Notes under the pieces: model-generated
Told to the model about the DNA's origin: nothing
What the model saw: only the letters and a program-made list of their open reading frames with translations
Database searches by the model: none
Translations under genes and position numbers: made by a program
Source of the DNA: Shewanella sp. 1CM18E
Lineage (GTDB): Bacteria; Pseudomonadota; Gammaproteobacteria; Enterobacterales; Shewanellaceae
Length of the DNA: 64,000 nucleotides
Assembly (NCBI RefSeq): GCF_023161665.1
Contig: NZ_JALNTW010000001.1
Coordinates: 665,544-729,543 of the forward strand
Direction: 5' to 3'
Part shown: piece after piece, positions 1 to 7,641 of the stretch
Layout: the number at the start of each line of letters is the position of its first letter
Position numbering within the stretch: the stretch's first letter is position 1

Positions 1-144
1 GTGATAGAATCACAGGCTTTAGCACTAGTAGCCAAAGAACTAGAAGCAACCGCAGTTGCCCATGATCTAAACCTTTGCCAGCAGCTATTGACTACACTTG
101 AGCAGACTATGACGCAAATAACCATAGTCGTGGAGCAATTGTAA
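1..144 (+). CDS. C-terminal end of a signalling protein, probably Hpt domain of a hybrid sensor kinase (partial)
   Basis: The first 47 codons are open in frame 1 and end at a TAA whose last base is the first base of the next gene's ATG (TAATG). The helical, Leu/Glu/Gln-rich tail (ALVAKELEATAVAHDL, QQLLTTLEQT) resembles the last two helices of a histidine-phosphotransfer bundle, which is how hybrid kinases often end. The one-base overlap with a REC-EAL response regulator supports translational coupling and a phosphorelay partnership. The His-containing part lies outside the window, so the Hpt assignment is inference. The GTG at position 1 should not be taken as the start. Confidence 0.6.
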   Translation: MIESQALALVAKELEATAVAHDLNLCQQLLTTLEQTMTQITIVVEQL

Positions 145-1358
145 TGAAAATTTTGGTTATTGAAGATCATGAATTTCAACGCGAAGCGATGCTGATGCAA
201 CTCGCGCTAATTGAGCAACCGGTTATTAGTGAAATTAAAACCGCTTCTTCAGGCAGAGCAGCATTAAAACTGATGACTAGCTTTAAGCCTGATGTATTAC
301 TTTGCGACTTAAAAATGCCTGAAATGGACGGCATTACTTTTCTTGGCTATATCAGTGAGCTCTCGTTTAACGGCTCAATTATTATTACGAGTGCGAGTAA
401 CCACATAGTACTGAATACAGTGCAAAAAATGTGTTTGAGCTACCACCTAAAAGTGATAGGTGCGATAAGTAAGCCAGTTAAAATTACAATACTCAAAGAG
501 CTACTACAGTTAGCCCACCTAGAGCAGCAAAGTAACACAACATTTATTGTTAATAATACGCTTAAAAATAAAGATTTTACTGAGAAAGAGCTGGTTCACG
601 CTTTAGAACAAGGCTGGATTAGACCCTACTTTCAACCACTTGTTGATCTCGATAATGGCGAATGGCGTGGTTGCGAAGCTTTAATCCGCTTTATTCATCC
701 TGTGCTTGGCGTTTTACCGCCAGCAAGCTTTCTACCTTTATTGAGCAAAATGCAAAAAGATGCCGAGCTCGCACTGCTCAGTATTGAATACATTCTTAGC
801 AAGCAACCGGAACTCTTGGGCAGATCTGTAGCGGTTAATATCACCCCCACAACATTAATGCATAGCCATTTTGTTGATAAGCTGCTTAATATTGCTGAAA
901 GACACCCAAATTTAAGTCAAAAGGTTTACTTTGAAATTACCGAATCGGATGCTTTAGAAAATACAGGACGCGCCCTCGAATCGGCTTCACGTTTAGCCAT
1001 GCACGGCTTTAATTTATCGATTGACGATTTTGGTACTGGCTACTCGTCACTCTCACTACTAGATACCCTGCCTTTTGATTCATTGAAAATTGATATGAGC
1101 TTTATCAGGCCAATGGAAAGCAGCAAAACAGCAGCCGCGATTGTTGAAGCATGTTTATTACTAAGTCAGCGTTTACAGCTAGAATCTGTCGCAGAAGGTG
1201 TTGAAACCATAGCTCTTTGGCGTCACCTACAACAGCTTGATTGTAACTTAGCCCAAGGCTACTTTATTGCTGCGCCTATGTCTGCTGAGCGCTTAAAACA
1301 GTGGCACAACGACTGGCAACTCAAAGTCATAAAAGAGCAGCTTGCGAGCCCCTATTAG
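144..1358 (+). CDS. REC-EAL response regulator, probable c-di-GMP phosphodiesterase
   Basis: A 404-residue protein with an N-terminal receiver domain (about 1-125) and a C-terminal EAL phosphodiesterase domain (about 150-395). The receiver has the acidic pair E7/D8, and D55 in CDLKMPEMDG as probable phosphoacceptor. The EAL signature is intact (E178-A-L-I-R-F), and the metal-binding DDFGTGYSS loop and the later EGVE motif are present, so hydrolysis of c-di-GMP to pGpG is expected. The architecture matches the RocR/VieA-type class. The start ATG overlaps the stop of the upstream sensor gene, so phosphotransfer from that protein is the likely control. It is cytoplasmic, with no signal or membrane segment. 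Confidence 0.9.
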   Translation: MKILVIEDHEFQREAMLMQLALIEQPVISEIKTASSGRAALKLMTSFKPDVLLCDLKMPEMDGITFLGYISELSFNGSIIITSASNHIVLNTVQKMCLSYHLKVIGAISKPVKITILKELLQLAHLEQQSNTTFIVNNTLKNKDFTEKELVHALEQGWIRPYFQPLVDLDNGEWRGCEALIRFIHPVLGVLPPASFLPLLSKMQKDAELALLSIEYILSKQPELLGRSVAVNITPTTLMHSHFVDKLLNIAERHPNLSQKVYFEITESDALENTGRALESASRLAMHGFNLSIDDFGTGYSSLSLLDTLPFDSLKIDMSFIRPMESSKTAAAIVEACLLLSQRLQLESVAEGVETIALWRHLQQLDCNLAQGYFIAAPMSAERLKQWHNDWQLKVIKEQLASPY

Positions 1359-1688
1359 CGAATCAATCCAGCTTAAGTTGGCGCTTATTATGCCTAACTG
1401 AAGCTGAAGCTGAAGCTTATTAGAATAACTAGCATCCAATTCTAGTAGCCATATTATAGGCTTTATAAAGCTCATCCCTACCCTTCAACAGCCAACCTAA
1501 CGACTGACTTGCAATCATTAATCGGCTAAAAAGCCACCAAAATCACTATAAAAATCGGCGTAAATGATACTTATAAGCTAACCTTAATTTGTGCTGCAAT
1601 CGTTTTTCTAACAACATCAAAAGGATACTTGTTGTCTAACACTCGATAAGCCACGTGTTACTCACATAGACTGAAGGAATAGTATGTT
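1359..1688. other. Intergenic gap between the two c-di-GMP genes
   Basis: A 330-base gap with no convincing gene or terminator. It holds three tandem GAAGCT hexamers (1400-1417) and, just upstream of the next gene, a short inverted repeat TAACAC (1637-1642) / GTGTTA (1655-1660) that could be part of its promoter. A purine-rich stretch, GAAGGA (about 1673-1678), is the probable ribosome binding site for the GTG start at 1689. Confidence 0.5.
1400..1417. repeat. (GAAGCT)3 hexamer microrepeat
   Basis: Three perfect copies of GAAGCT in non-coding DNA 42 bases after the REC-EAL stop codon. Function unknown; a simple slippage repeat is the plain explanation. Confidence 0.6.
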
Positions 1689-3890
1689 GTGAATAGTGTA
1701 TGCCTCCAACCAGAAGCCGCCGAGCAATATGCAAATGCATTTAGCTTATTACCAAGCCCAATAGCAATTATCGATGACTCAGGCGTGATCCAATTAGTTA
1801 ATCGCAGCTGGGAGCAATTTGCATGTTTTGAGCCGTTTAATATCAACAATTGGATTGGCGAAAACTATTTAACACTCCACTTTAAAACCTGTCACGCTCA
1901 AGAATGTGCCCATTCAAAAGCTGTCCCAGACATTGCTTTAAATGTTGCCACTGTGCCAAATCATGTCATACAAAGCCTACAGCAAGCACTAAAGCAACAG
2001 CTTAACGATATTCAGGTGGAATATAGCTACGACAACCAAGGCTGCCGTCATTATTTCCAACTCTCTGCTAATAAAATTCAAATCAATAATCGTAATTACT
2101 TTCTTGTACGTCACGATGAGCTAGAAGCAAAGCAAGAGTTACTCAACAGCCAACAACGTCTAGCCATTGCCGCAGATGCAGCCAAAATCGGCATTTGGGA
2201 TTTTGACTTAAAAACACAGTCATTAGTTTGGGACTCATGGATGTATCGTATTTATGGAATTTGCCCTGAAGAGACCCAGGCTGCTTATATTATCTGGGAA
2301 AACGCAGTTCACCCCGAAGACAAACAACAGGCGCTAAGCGACTTTCATCGCTCAATAAATACCGGCGAGAACTTTAATAGTGAATTTAGAATAATTAGAG
2401 ACGACGGTGAGGTAAGAAGCATACAAGCTTCAGCAAAGGTGATTACTGATAGCAATAAAGTGCCTATTCGTATGGTTGGCTCCAATATCGATATCACTCA
2501 AAAGAGGTTAAGCGAATCAAAAATCTATGAGTTGGCCCATTTTGACCATCTCACTAAATTGCCAAATCGCCAACTACTACAAGATAGGATCAGCCAATCA
2601 TTGGTATTGAACCGCCGTTTAAAGTCATACAGCGCTCTGTTATTTATTGATTTAGACCACTTCAAAGAAGTCAATGATATAAACAATCATAGTGTCGGTG
2701 ACCAAGTGTTGATTAGCTTCGCCAATAGAATCACTCAAAGCTTAGATGCTGAATTTACCGTTTGTCGGCTAGGCGGTGACAAATTTATCGTGTTCATCCC
2801 TCATGCATCGCCGCAAAAGTTTCAAGCTATCACCCAAACAAAATCAGTCGCACGTAAGTTGCTGCACAACATTCAAAAGCCTCTTAATGTCGACTCAAAA
2901 AGTTTTAAGCTGTCTGCAAGCATAGGCATTACCTTATTCGGCGAAAGTGCCACCAATATTGAGGACCTAATTAAACAGGCAGAACTGGCGATGTATAAAG
3001 TGAAAGCATCGGGCCGCAATAACATCAGCTTTTACGATCCAGAAATGCAAACTAAAATTGTACAGCGTAAACAAACTGAAAAAGACCTTGAACAAGCAAT
3101 TATTAATGAAGAGTTTCAAATATTTTTTCAAGCTCAAGTATCGTCAGAGCAAGGAGTCATTGGCGCGGAAACCTTGCTCCGTTGGTTTCATCCCCAAAAG
3201 GGCTTGGTTTATCCCAATGACTTTATCCCACAGCTAGAAGAAACCGGCCTACTTGTTCCGGTTGGTAACAAGGTATTACTTGATGGCTGTAAAAAACTGC
3301 AGCAATGGTCGAAACAACAAGAATTTAAACAATTAACCTTGTCGATTAATGTAAGCACCATGCAGTTATTACATGAAGACTTTACCGACTATGTAAAGCA
3401 GCTACTCAGCACTTATCAAGTTCCAGCAGGCAAGTTAAAACTAGAAATTACCGAAAGTATCTTTATTGAAAATATCGACGCGACAATTGCAATTATGAAT
3501 GATTTAGCCAATTGCGGTGTTTTGTTTTCTCTTGATGATTTCGGTACCGGCTTTTCATCTCTTTGTTATTTAAAGTCACTGCCATTAACTCAACTAAAAA
3601 TTGATAAGTCGTTTATAAAAGATCTGCTTAGTGACGACAATGACATCGCGATCTCAAAAACTATCGTTAACTTAGCTACATGTTTAGATTTAGACGTTAT
3701 TGCCGAAGGGGTGGAGCTGAAAGCGCAGCAGGAGATATTAAGTCAGATAGGCTGTGATTATTATCAAGGCTACTACTTTCATCGCCCTGCAGAAGAGTAT
3801 GAGTTTGAGAAATTCACTTTAGCCTATAATAGCGACTTGTATGCCAAAAGCTCTCTACAGCATGCAAAAGTATCGAAATTACAGGCGTGA
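1689..3890 (+). CDS. PAS-PAS-GGDEF-EAL protein, probable c-di-GMP phosphodiesterase with degenerate GGDEF site
   Basis: A 733-residue cytoplasmic protein with two PAS-like segments (about 15-130 and 150-275), a GGDEF domain (about 280-445) and an EAL domain (about 460-715). The cyclase signature reads GGDKF (362-366) instead of GG[DE]EF, so synthesis of c-di-GMP is probably lost and the domain may only bind GTP. The EAL motif is the accepted ETL variant (494-496), followed by DDFGTGFSS and AEGVE, so phosphodiesterase activity looks intact. Translation probably begins at GTG 1689, behind GAAGGA; the nearby ATG at 1684 is out of frame and stops at once. PAS ligands cannot be predicted. Confidence 0.88.
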   Translation: MNSVCLQPEAAEQYANAFSLLPSPIAIIDDSGVIQLVNRSWEQFACFEPFNINNWIGENYLTLHFKTCHAQECAHSKAVPDIALNVATVPNHVIQSLQQALKQQLNDIQVEYSYDNQGCRHYFQLSANKIQINNRNYFLVRHDELEAKQELLNSQQRLAIAADAAKIGIWDFDLKTQSLVWDSWMYRIYGICPEETQAAYIIWENAVHPEDKQQALSDFHRSINTGENFNSEFRIIRDDGEVRSIQASAKVITDSNKVPIRMVGSNIDITQKRLSESKIYELAHFDHLTKLPNRQLLQDRISQSLVLNRRLKSYSALLFIDLDHFKEVNDINNHSVGDQVLISFANRITQSLDAEFTVCRLGGDKFIVFIPHASPQKFQAITQTKSVARKLLHNIQKPLNVDSKSFKLSASIGITLFGESATNIEDLIKQAELAMYKVKASGRNNISFYDPEMQTKIVQRKQTEKDLEQAIINEEFQIFFQAQVSSEQGVIGAETLLRWFHPQKGLVYPNDFIPQLEETGLLVPVGNKVLLDGCKKLQQWSKQQEFKQLTLSINVSTMQLLHEDFTDYVKQLLSTYQVPAGKLKLEITESIFIENIDATIAIMNDLANCGVLFSLDDFGTGFSSLCYLKSLPLTQLKIDKSFIKDLLSDDNDIAISKTIVNLATCLDLDVIAEGVELKAQQEILSQIGCDYYQGYYFHRPAEEYEFEKFTLAYNSDLYAKSSLQHAKVSKLQA

Positions 3891-3940
3891 AACCGAAATA
3901 GATGACTAAATAGATAAACAGAAACAACAAATACAAAAAA

Positions 3941-3960
3941 GCTGCTAATGACTTAGCAGC
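3941..3960. terminator. Rho-independent terminator, bidirectional
   Basis: Stem GCTGCTAA / TTAGCAGC with a four-base loop. On the minus strand it is followed by an unbroken run of six T, serving the PaeA-like gene that ends at 3985. On the plus strand it is followed by CTTTTACTTT, serving the GGDEF-EAL gene. Confidence 0.85.
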
Positions 3961-3984
3961 CTTTTACTTTAAACTCACTTGAAA

Positions 3985-5307
3985 CTAGGCTTTTGGTTCA
4001 ACCACTTCAGTCACAACTATATCGTCAATTCGGGTTACCAATAGCTGGTCAACCTTGTAGCTATCAACATCGACAACTTCAAACTTAAAGCCTGCATGAT
4101 TCACAGAGTCTGTACACTTCGGAATTTTCCGCAGCATAAACATCATAAAACCAGCGATGGTTTCATAGTTATGATTTTGCGGAAACTCTTCGATATCTAG
4201 TGCACGCATCACATCCGTTATTGGGGTAACACCATCCATCAACCATGAACGTTCATCACGGGCGATGATTTGCTCTTCGCTTTCAGGTAATGACCAGGCG
4301 CCCATCACCGCATCTTGCAGATCTTTAGCAGTAACAACCCCCACAACTAAAGAGTATTCATTCATGACAACTGCAAAATCGGCACGACTATTCTTAAAAT
4401 AATCCATAGATTCAGACAAAGTTAGCGTGTCTGGAATGATAAAACAGTTAGTCACTAAGCTCTTATCTGTCAGGCTAATTTTTTCGCCGTTAATCAGATA
4501 AATCAGTAACTTTTTAGCGTTAACTATACCCACAACTGTATCTAACTGCTCATCACAGACTAAAAAGTTTGAATGCGGATCTTCAGCGATTTTACGTCTA
4601 ATTTCTTGCTCATTATCTTGCAGTAAAAAGTAAGCTAAGCTTTCACGAGCTGTCATAGCGGCGGTGACTGGAATGGTTTGCATCTCAAACACTTTTTCCA
4701 TCATCAGCTGGTCGCCTTTATCTAGCACCCCCGCTTCAGCGCCAGCATCCATAACCGCGTAGATATCATCAGAGGTCACGGCGTCATTACGTGCGGTTTG
4801 TACTTGAAACACGCGAAATACCAAGTTTGCAGAACCGTTGAAAAACCATACTAGCGGCTTTAATACCACGATACAGACCATCATTGGGCCCACAAAAGTC
4901 ATAGCGACTTTCTCTGGAAATGCCATCGCTAAGCGCTTTGGAATAAGGTCGGCAATTAAAATGAATAAACTTGTCACCAGCACAAATGATAATAGAAAGC
5001 TGGTTTTATCTAACCAAGGCCCTGTTAACCAAGAAGATAAAAACGCATGAATATGTGGAGTAAAAGCTGATTCACCGACAATACCACCCATGATAGCAAC
5101 AGCGTTTAAACCTATTTGCACCACAGTAAAAAAGTTACCTGGCTGCTCTTGTAGTAGCAGAACTTTATCAGCGCGAATATCACCTTCTGTCGATAATTGA
5201 CGTAAGCGAATTTTACGGGCAGCCGCCAGCGCAATTTCCGACATCGAAAAAAAACAACTGACTCCAATCAGGAGCAATACAATTACAGCATTATCAAAGA
5301 AGCTCAT
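3985..5307 (-). CDS. paeA: CNNM/CorC-type transporter, YtfL/PaeA family (polyamine exporter)
   Basis: A 440-residue inner-membrane protein closely matching the layout of E. coli YtfL. An N-terminal DUF21/CNNM membrane domain (about 1-190, four hydrophobic segments, opening with SCFFSMSEIALAAARK and FFTVVQIGLNAVAIMGGIVGES) is followed by a CBS pair (about 205-330) and a CorC_HlyC domain (about 345-430). Family knowledge: enterobacterial YtfL (PaeA) exports cadaverine and putrescine under stationary-phase stress. That role is inferred here; the older name 'hemolysin-like' has no mechanistic support. It is a single gene with its own terminator. Confidence 0.85.
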   Translation of the reverse strand: MSFFDNAVIVLLLIGVSCFFSMSEIALAAARKIRLRQLSTEGDIRADKVLLLQEQPGNFFTVVQIGLNAVAIMGGIVGESAFTPHIHAFLSSWLTGPWLDKTSFLLSFVLVTSLFILIADLIPKRLAMAFPEKVAMTFVGPMMVCIVVLKPLVWFFNGSANLVFRVFQVQTARNDAVTSDDIYAVMDAGAEAGVLDKGDQLMMEKVFEMQTIPVTAAMTARESLAYFLLQDNEQEIRRKIAEDPHSNFLVCDEQLDTVVGIVNAKKLLIYLINGEKISLTDKSLVTNCFIIPDTLTLSESMDYFKNSRADFAVVMNEYSLVVGVVTAKDLQDAVMGAWSLPESEEQIIARDERSWLMDGVTPITDVMRALDIEEFPQNHNYETIAGFMMFMLRKIPKCTDSVNHAGFKFEVVDVDSYKVDQLLVTRIDDIVVTEVVEPKA

Positions 5308-5622
5308 TTAGCACCTATTCTAAAACTAAAAAACACACCTATCTCTATACTTTATCTAACAATATTTGCTTGCTGGCAGCCAAGTTTCTCGCCGTAGATA
5401 TAAGTATAATATCGATCAGTATTTGCGCGAGCGCGGAGTATATCCGCAATGCTAAAAACCTACCAGCTAATAAATTAGACAATGTGAGCGATTAATTTTT
5501 TATCAATTACAAACTAAAGCTCACTGATACTCTTTGCATTAAACAAACGCTAATTTTTTTTGAAAAGCCTAAACACCCGGCATTTGGGCACGGAAAAATA
5601 CCCAATATAGCCTAACTATCAC
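5308..5622. other. Intergenic gap upstream of paeA
   Basis: A 315-base AT-rich gap between two minus-strand genes. It should contain the paeA promoter at its left side (near 5308-5400) and the 3' end of the helicase transcript at its right side. I see no gene and no clear operator. Confidence 0.5.
5567..5589 (-). terminator. Weak terminator candidate after the DEAD-box gene
   Basis: On the minus strand a GCCCAAA / TTTAGGC stem with one mismatch and a nine-base loop is followed by TTTTC. It lies 34 bases past the helicase stop. Stem quality is modest. Confidence 0.35.
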
Positions 5623-6888
5623 CTATTTTGCCGGCCTTGGCTTTTTGCTGACAAAATCTTTAGCACTGCGTTTATTTTGACTACGACGATTAGCCTTTTT
5701 ATCTCGAGGGGCACGCTTACTTGCTCCTGTTGAAGGCTTATCTGTCACCGCAAAACCATCAAGCTCTTTAAGGCTAAGTTTTCGCTCAGTAAATAACTCA
5801 ATCGCTTTTAAATACTCAGTCTCACCATGGCAGACTAGTGAAATAGCTAAACCATTGGCTCCTGCTCTTGCGGTGCGGCCTATACGATGCACATAAACAG
5901 GCGCATTGGTTGGTAAGTCAAAATTTATCACTACAGGTAGCGCATCAACATGAATACCACGAGATAACAGATCAGTGGTTACTAGCACCTGTAGCTCATT
6001 AGACTTAAAAGCGGTAAGTGTTTTCTGACGCTGCTGATGCTCTTTATCACCATGCAATGCCGCAGCATTTACGCCTGCTTTAACTAGCCTTTTTGCCAAT
6101 TTATCCGCATCGTCTTTAGCATTAATAAATACCAATACTTGTGGCCATCGGTGTTTATCAATTAACGCGGCTAATGCTCTCGCTTTATCACCTTTATTAA
6201 CTAAATAAAGTGATTCATTAATATCCGCAGTCACGCTATTCACCGCTTGCGCAGCAAGCATTTTAGGTTGATTAAGTAATTTCAGCGCTTTTTGATTTAA
6301 CTCGGGGGCAAGGGTGGCCGAAAACAACAAGGTTTGGCGTTTGCTTGGCATAAACTCAAGAATACGCTCCAAATCTGACCAAAAGCCCATTTCCAACAAT
6401 CTATCTGCTTCATCAAGAACAAGCTGCTTTAATCCACTCAGCGATAAATGCTGCTCACGCAAAAAATCGAGTAATCTTCCCGGGGTAGCCACAACAAGCT
6501 GCGACTTATGCAGCTGATTTGCTTGCTGCAACGCAGTTATTTGCAGCGCCTTATCGACTCCGCCACACAGTACGACTATCTCGGTGTCCAACGACACAAC
6601 ATCAAGCGATTCTGCCACTTGCAGAGCTAACTCACGAGTGGGGACCAATATAAGTGCTTTAACTAAATCTTTGGTTTCGCAGCTAGTGACCTTAGCTGAT
6701 GCAATAGCTTCTAGTAACGGCAGGCCAAAGGCATAAGTTTTACCGCTGCCTGTTTGTGCTAGTGCTAGCACGTCGTTACCCGCTAATATTTCAGGAATCG
6801 CAAGCCTTTGAATTTCAGTTGCAATAGCTAACTTACTCGGCAATGTAGATAGGATTTGAGCGCTTAAATTTAGGTCGGAAAAATTCAT
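5623..6888 (-). CDS. DEAD-box ATP-dependent RNA helicase (RhlE-like group)
   Basis: A 421-residue two-domain RNA helicase. Visible motifs: Walker A AQTGSGKT (44-51), PTRELALQ (83-90), TPGR (135-138), DEAD (159-162), SAT (190-192) and motif VI HRIGRTARAG (about 337). The tail after about 385 is short, basic and Lys/Arg-rich (KKANRRSQNKRSAK), as in helicases that bind rRNA or mRNA non-specifically. It probably unwinds RNA in ribosome assembly or RNA decay. It is divergent from holC-valS. I cannot tell which E. coli paralogue, if any, is the orthologue. No strong Shine-Dalgarno is visible before the ATG. Confidence 0.9.
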   Translation of the reverse strand: MNFSDLNLSAQILSTLPSKLAIATEIQRLAIPEILAGNDVLALAQTGSGKTYAFGLPLLEAIASAKVTSCETKDLVKALILVPTRELALQVAESLDVVSLDTEIVVLCGGVDKALQITALQQANQLHKSQLVVATPGRLLDFLREQHLSLSGLKQLVLDEADRLLEMGFWSDLERILEFMPSKRQTLLFSATLAPELNQKALKLLNQPKMLAAQAVNSVTADINESLYLVNKGDKARALAALIDKHRWPQVLVFINAKDDADKLAKRLVKAGVNAAALHGDKEHQQRQKTLTAFKSNELQVLVTTDLLSRGIHVDALPVVINFDLPTNAPVYVHRIGRTARAGANGLAISLVCHGETEYLKAIELFTERKLSLKELDGFAVTDKPSTGASKRAPRDKKANRRSQNKRSAKDFVSKKPRPAK

Positions 6889-7118
6889 AATATGGACTAT
6901 TTACAACAGTTGCATGGAGTGTAACCACAGCGCTGCAATTAGTAAAATTAACCCGTTAGCTAAGCATGAAATAGAGGCTAAAAAGCGCGTTCTTTATTAG
7001 CTCAACAGTAAACTCAAATAAGCGTGAAAGAAATCCATGATTAGAGGCTGATCTCTGAGCGACTTTTAGTGTAAAATCCTCTCTTTCGTCAGCCAAAAAG
7101 CCAAGCTAATAAACAACT

Positions 7119-7622
7119 ATGTCATCTAGTGTGTCTTCTAGCCAATCGCAAGCTCTGTTTTATCTGATGCCTCAAGGTGCCGGACAGGTACCTCATCAAT
7201 CAAAATCAGCGCTAGAGCAAGTGTATCTTGTTGCTTGCCAACTGGCAGAGAGAGCTTTTTCTGCTCAAGAGTTGGTTTACATTCATTGCCAAGATCAACA
7301 GCAAGCTTATGCGATTGATGAGCTACTTTGGCAATTTGAGCCGCAATCATTTGTACCACATAACCTTAAAGGTGAAGGTCCATTAGGCGGCGCTCCGGTA
7401 GAAATAGGCTTTGACAGGCTTGGCGCCAACAAAAAACGTCATCTTCTGGTTAATCTTGCAGACCAAGTGCCGCAATTTGCGGTAAACTTTGAACAGATTA
7501 TCGATTTCGTTGCCAATGACGATAGCAATAAAGCGATTGCTCGTGATCGCTATCGGCAGTATCGCAGCCTTGGGATAGCTTTAACGACCCAAGATTTAGC
7601 AGCACAACCAATTAATTTTTAG
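7119..7622 (+). CDS. holC: DNA polymerase III chi subunit
   Basis: A 167-residue protein of the HolC family. Recognised by FYLMP near the N-terminus, the central LLWQFEPQSFVPHNL block, the GxGPLGGAPVEIG strand, and position directly before valS, the classic arrangement in gammaproteobacteria. Chi pairs with psi (HolD) in the clamp loader and contacts SSB, helping the replisome hand off primed DNA. It is slightly longer than the E. coli protein (about 147) because of N- and C-terminal extensions. It ends 19 bases before valS and is probably cotranscribed. Confidence 0.88.
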   Translation: MSSSVSSSQSQALFYLMPQGAGQVPHQSKSALEQVYLVACQLAERAFSAQELVYIHCQDQQQAYAIDELLWQFEPQSFVPHNLKGEGPLGGAPVEIGFDRLGANKKRHLLVNLADQVPQFAVNFEQIIDFVANDDSNKAIARDRYRQYRSLGIALTTQDLAAQPINF

Positions 7623-7641
7623 TTTGAGATAAACACGCCCC

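Noticed and set aside
4838..5050. 70-codon frame antisense to the PaeA-like gene
   Set aside because: Shadow of membrane-helix codons; no independent support.
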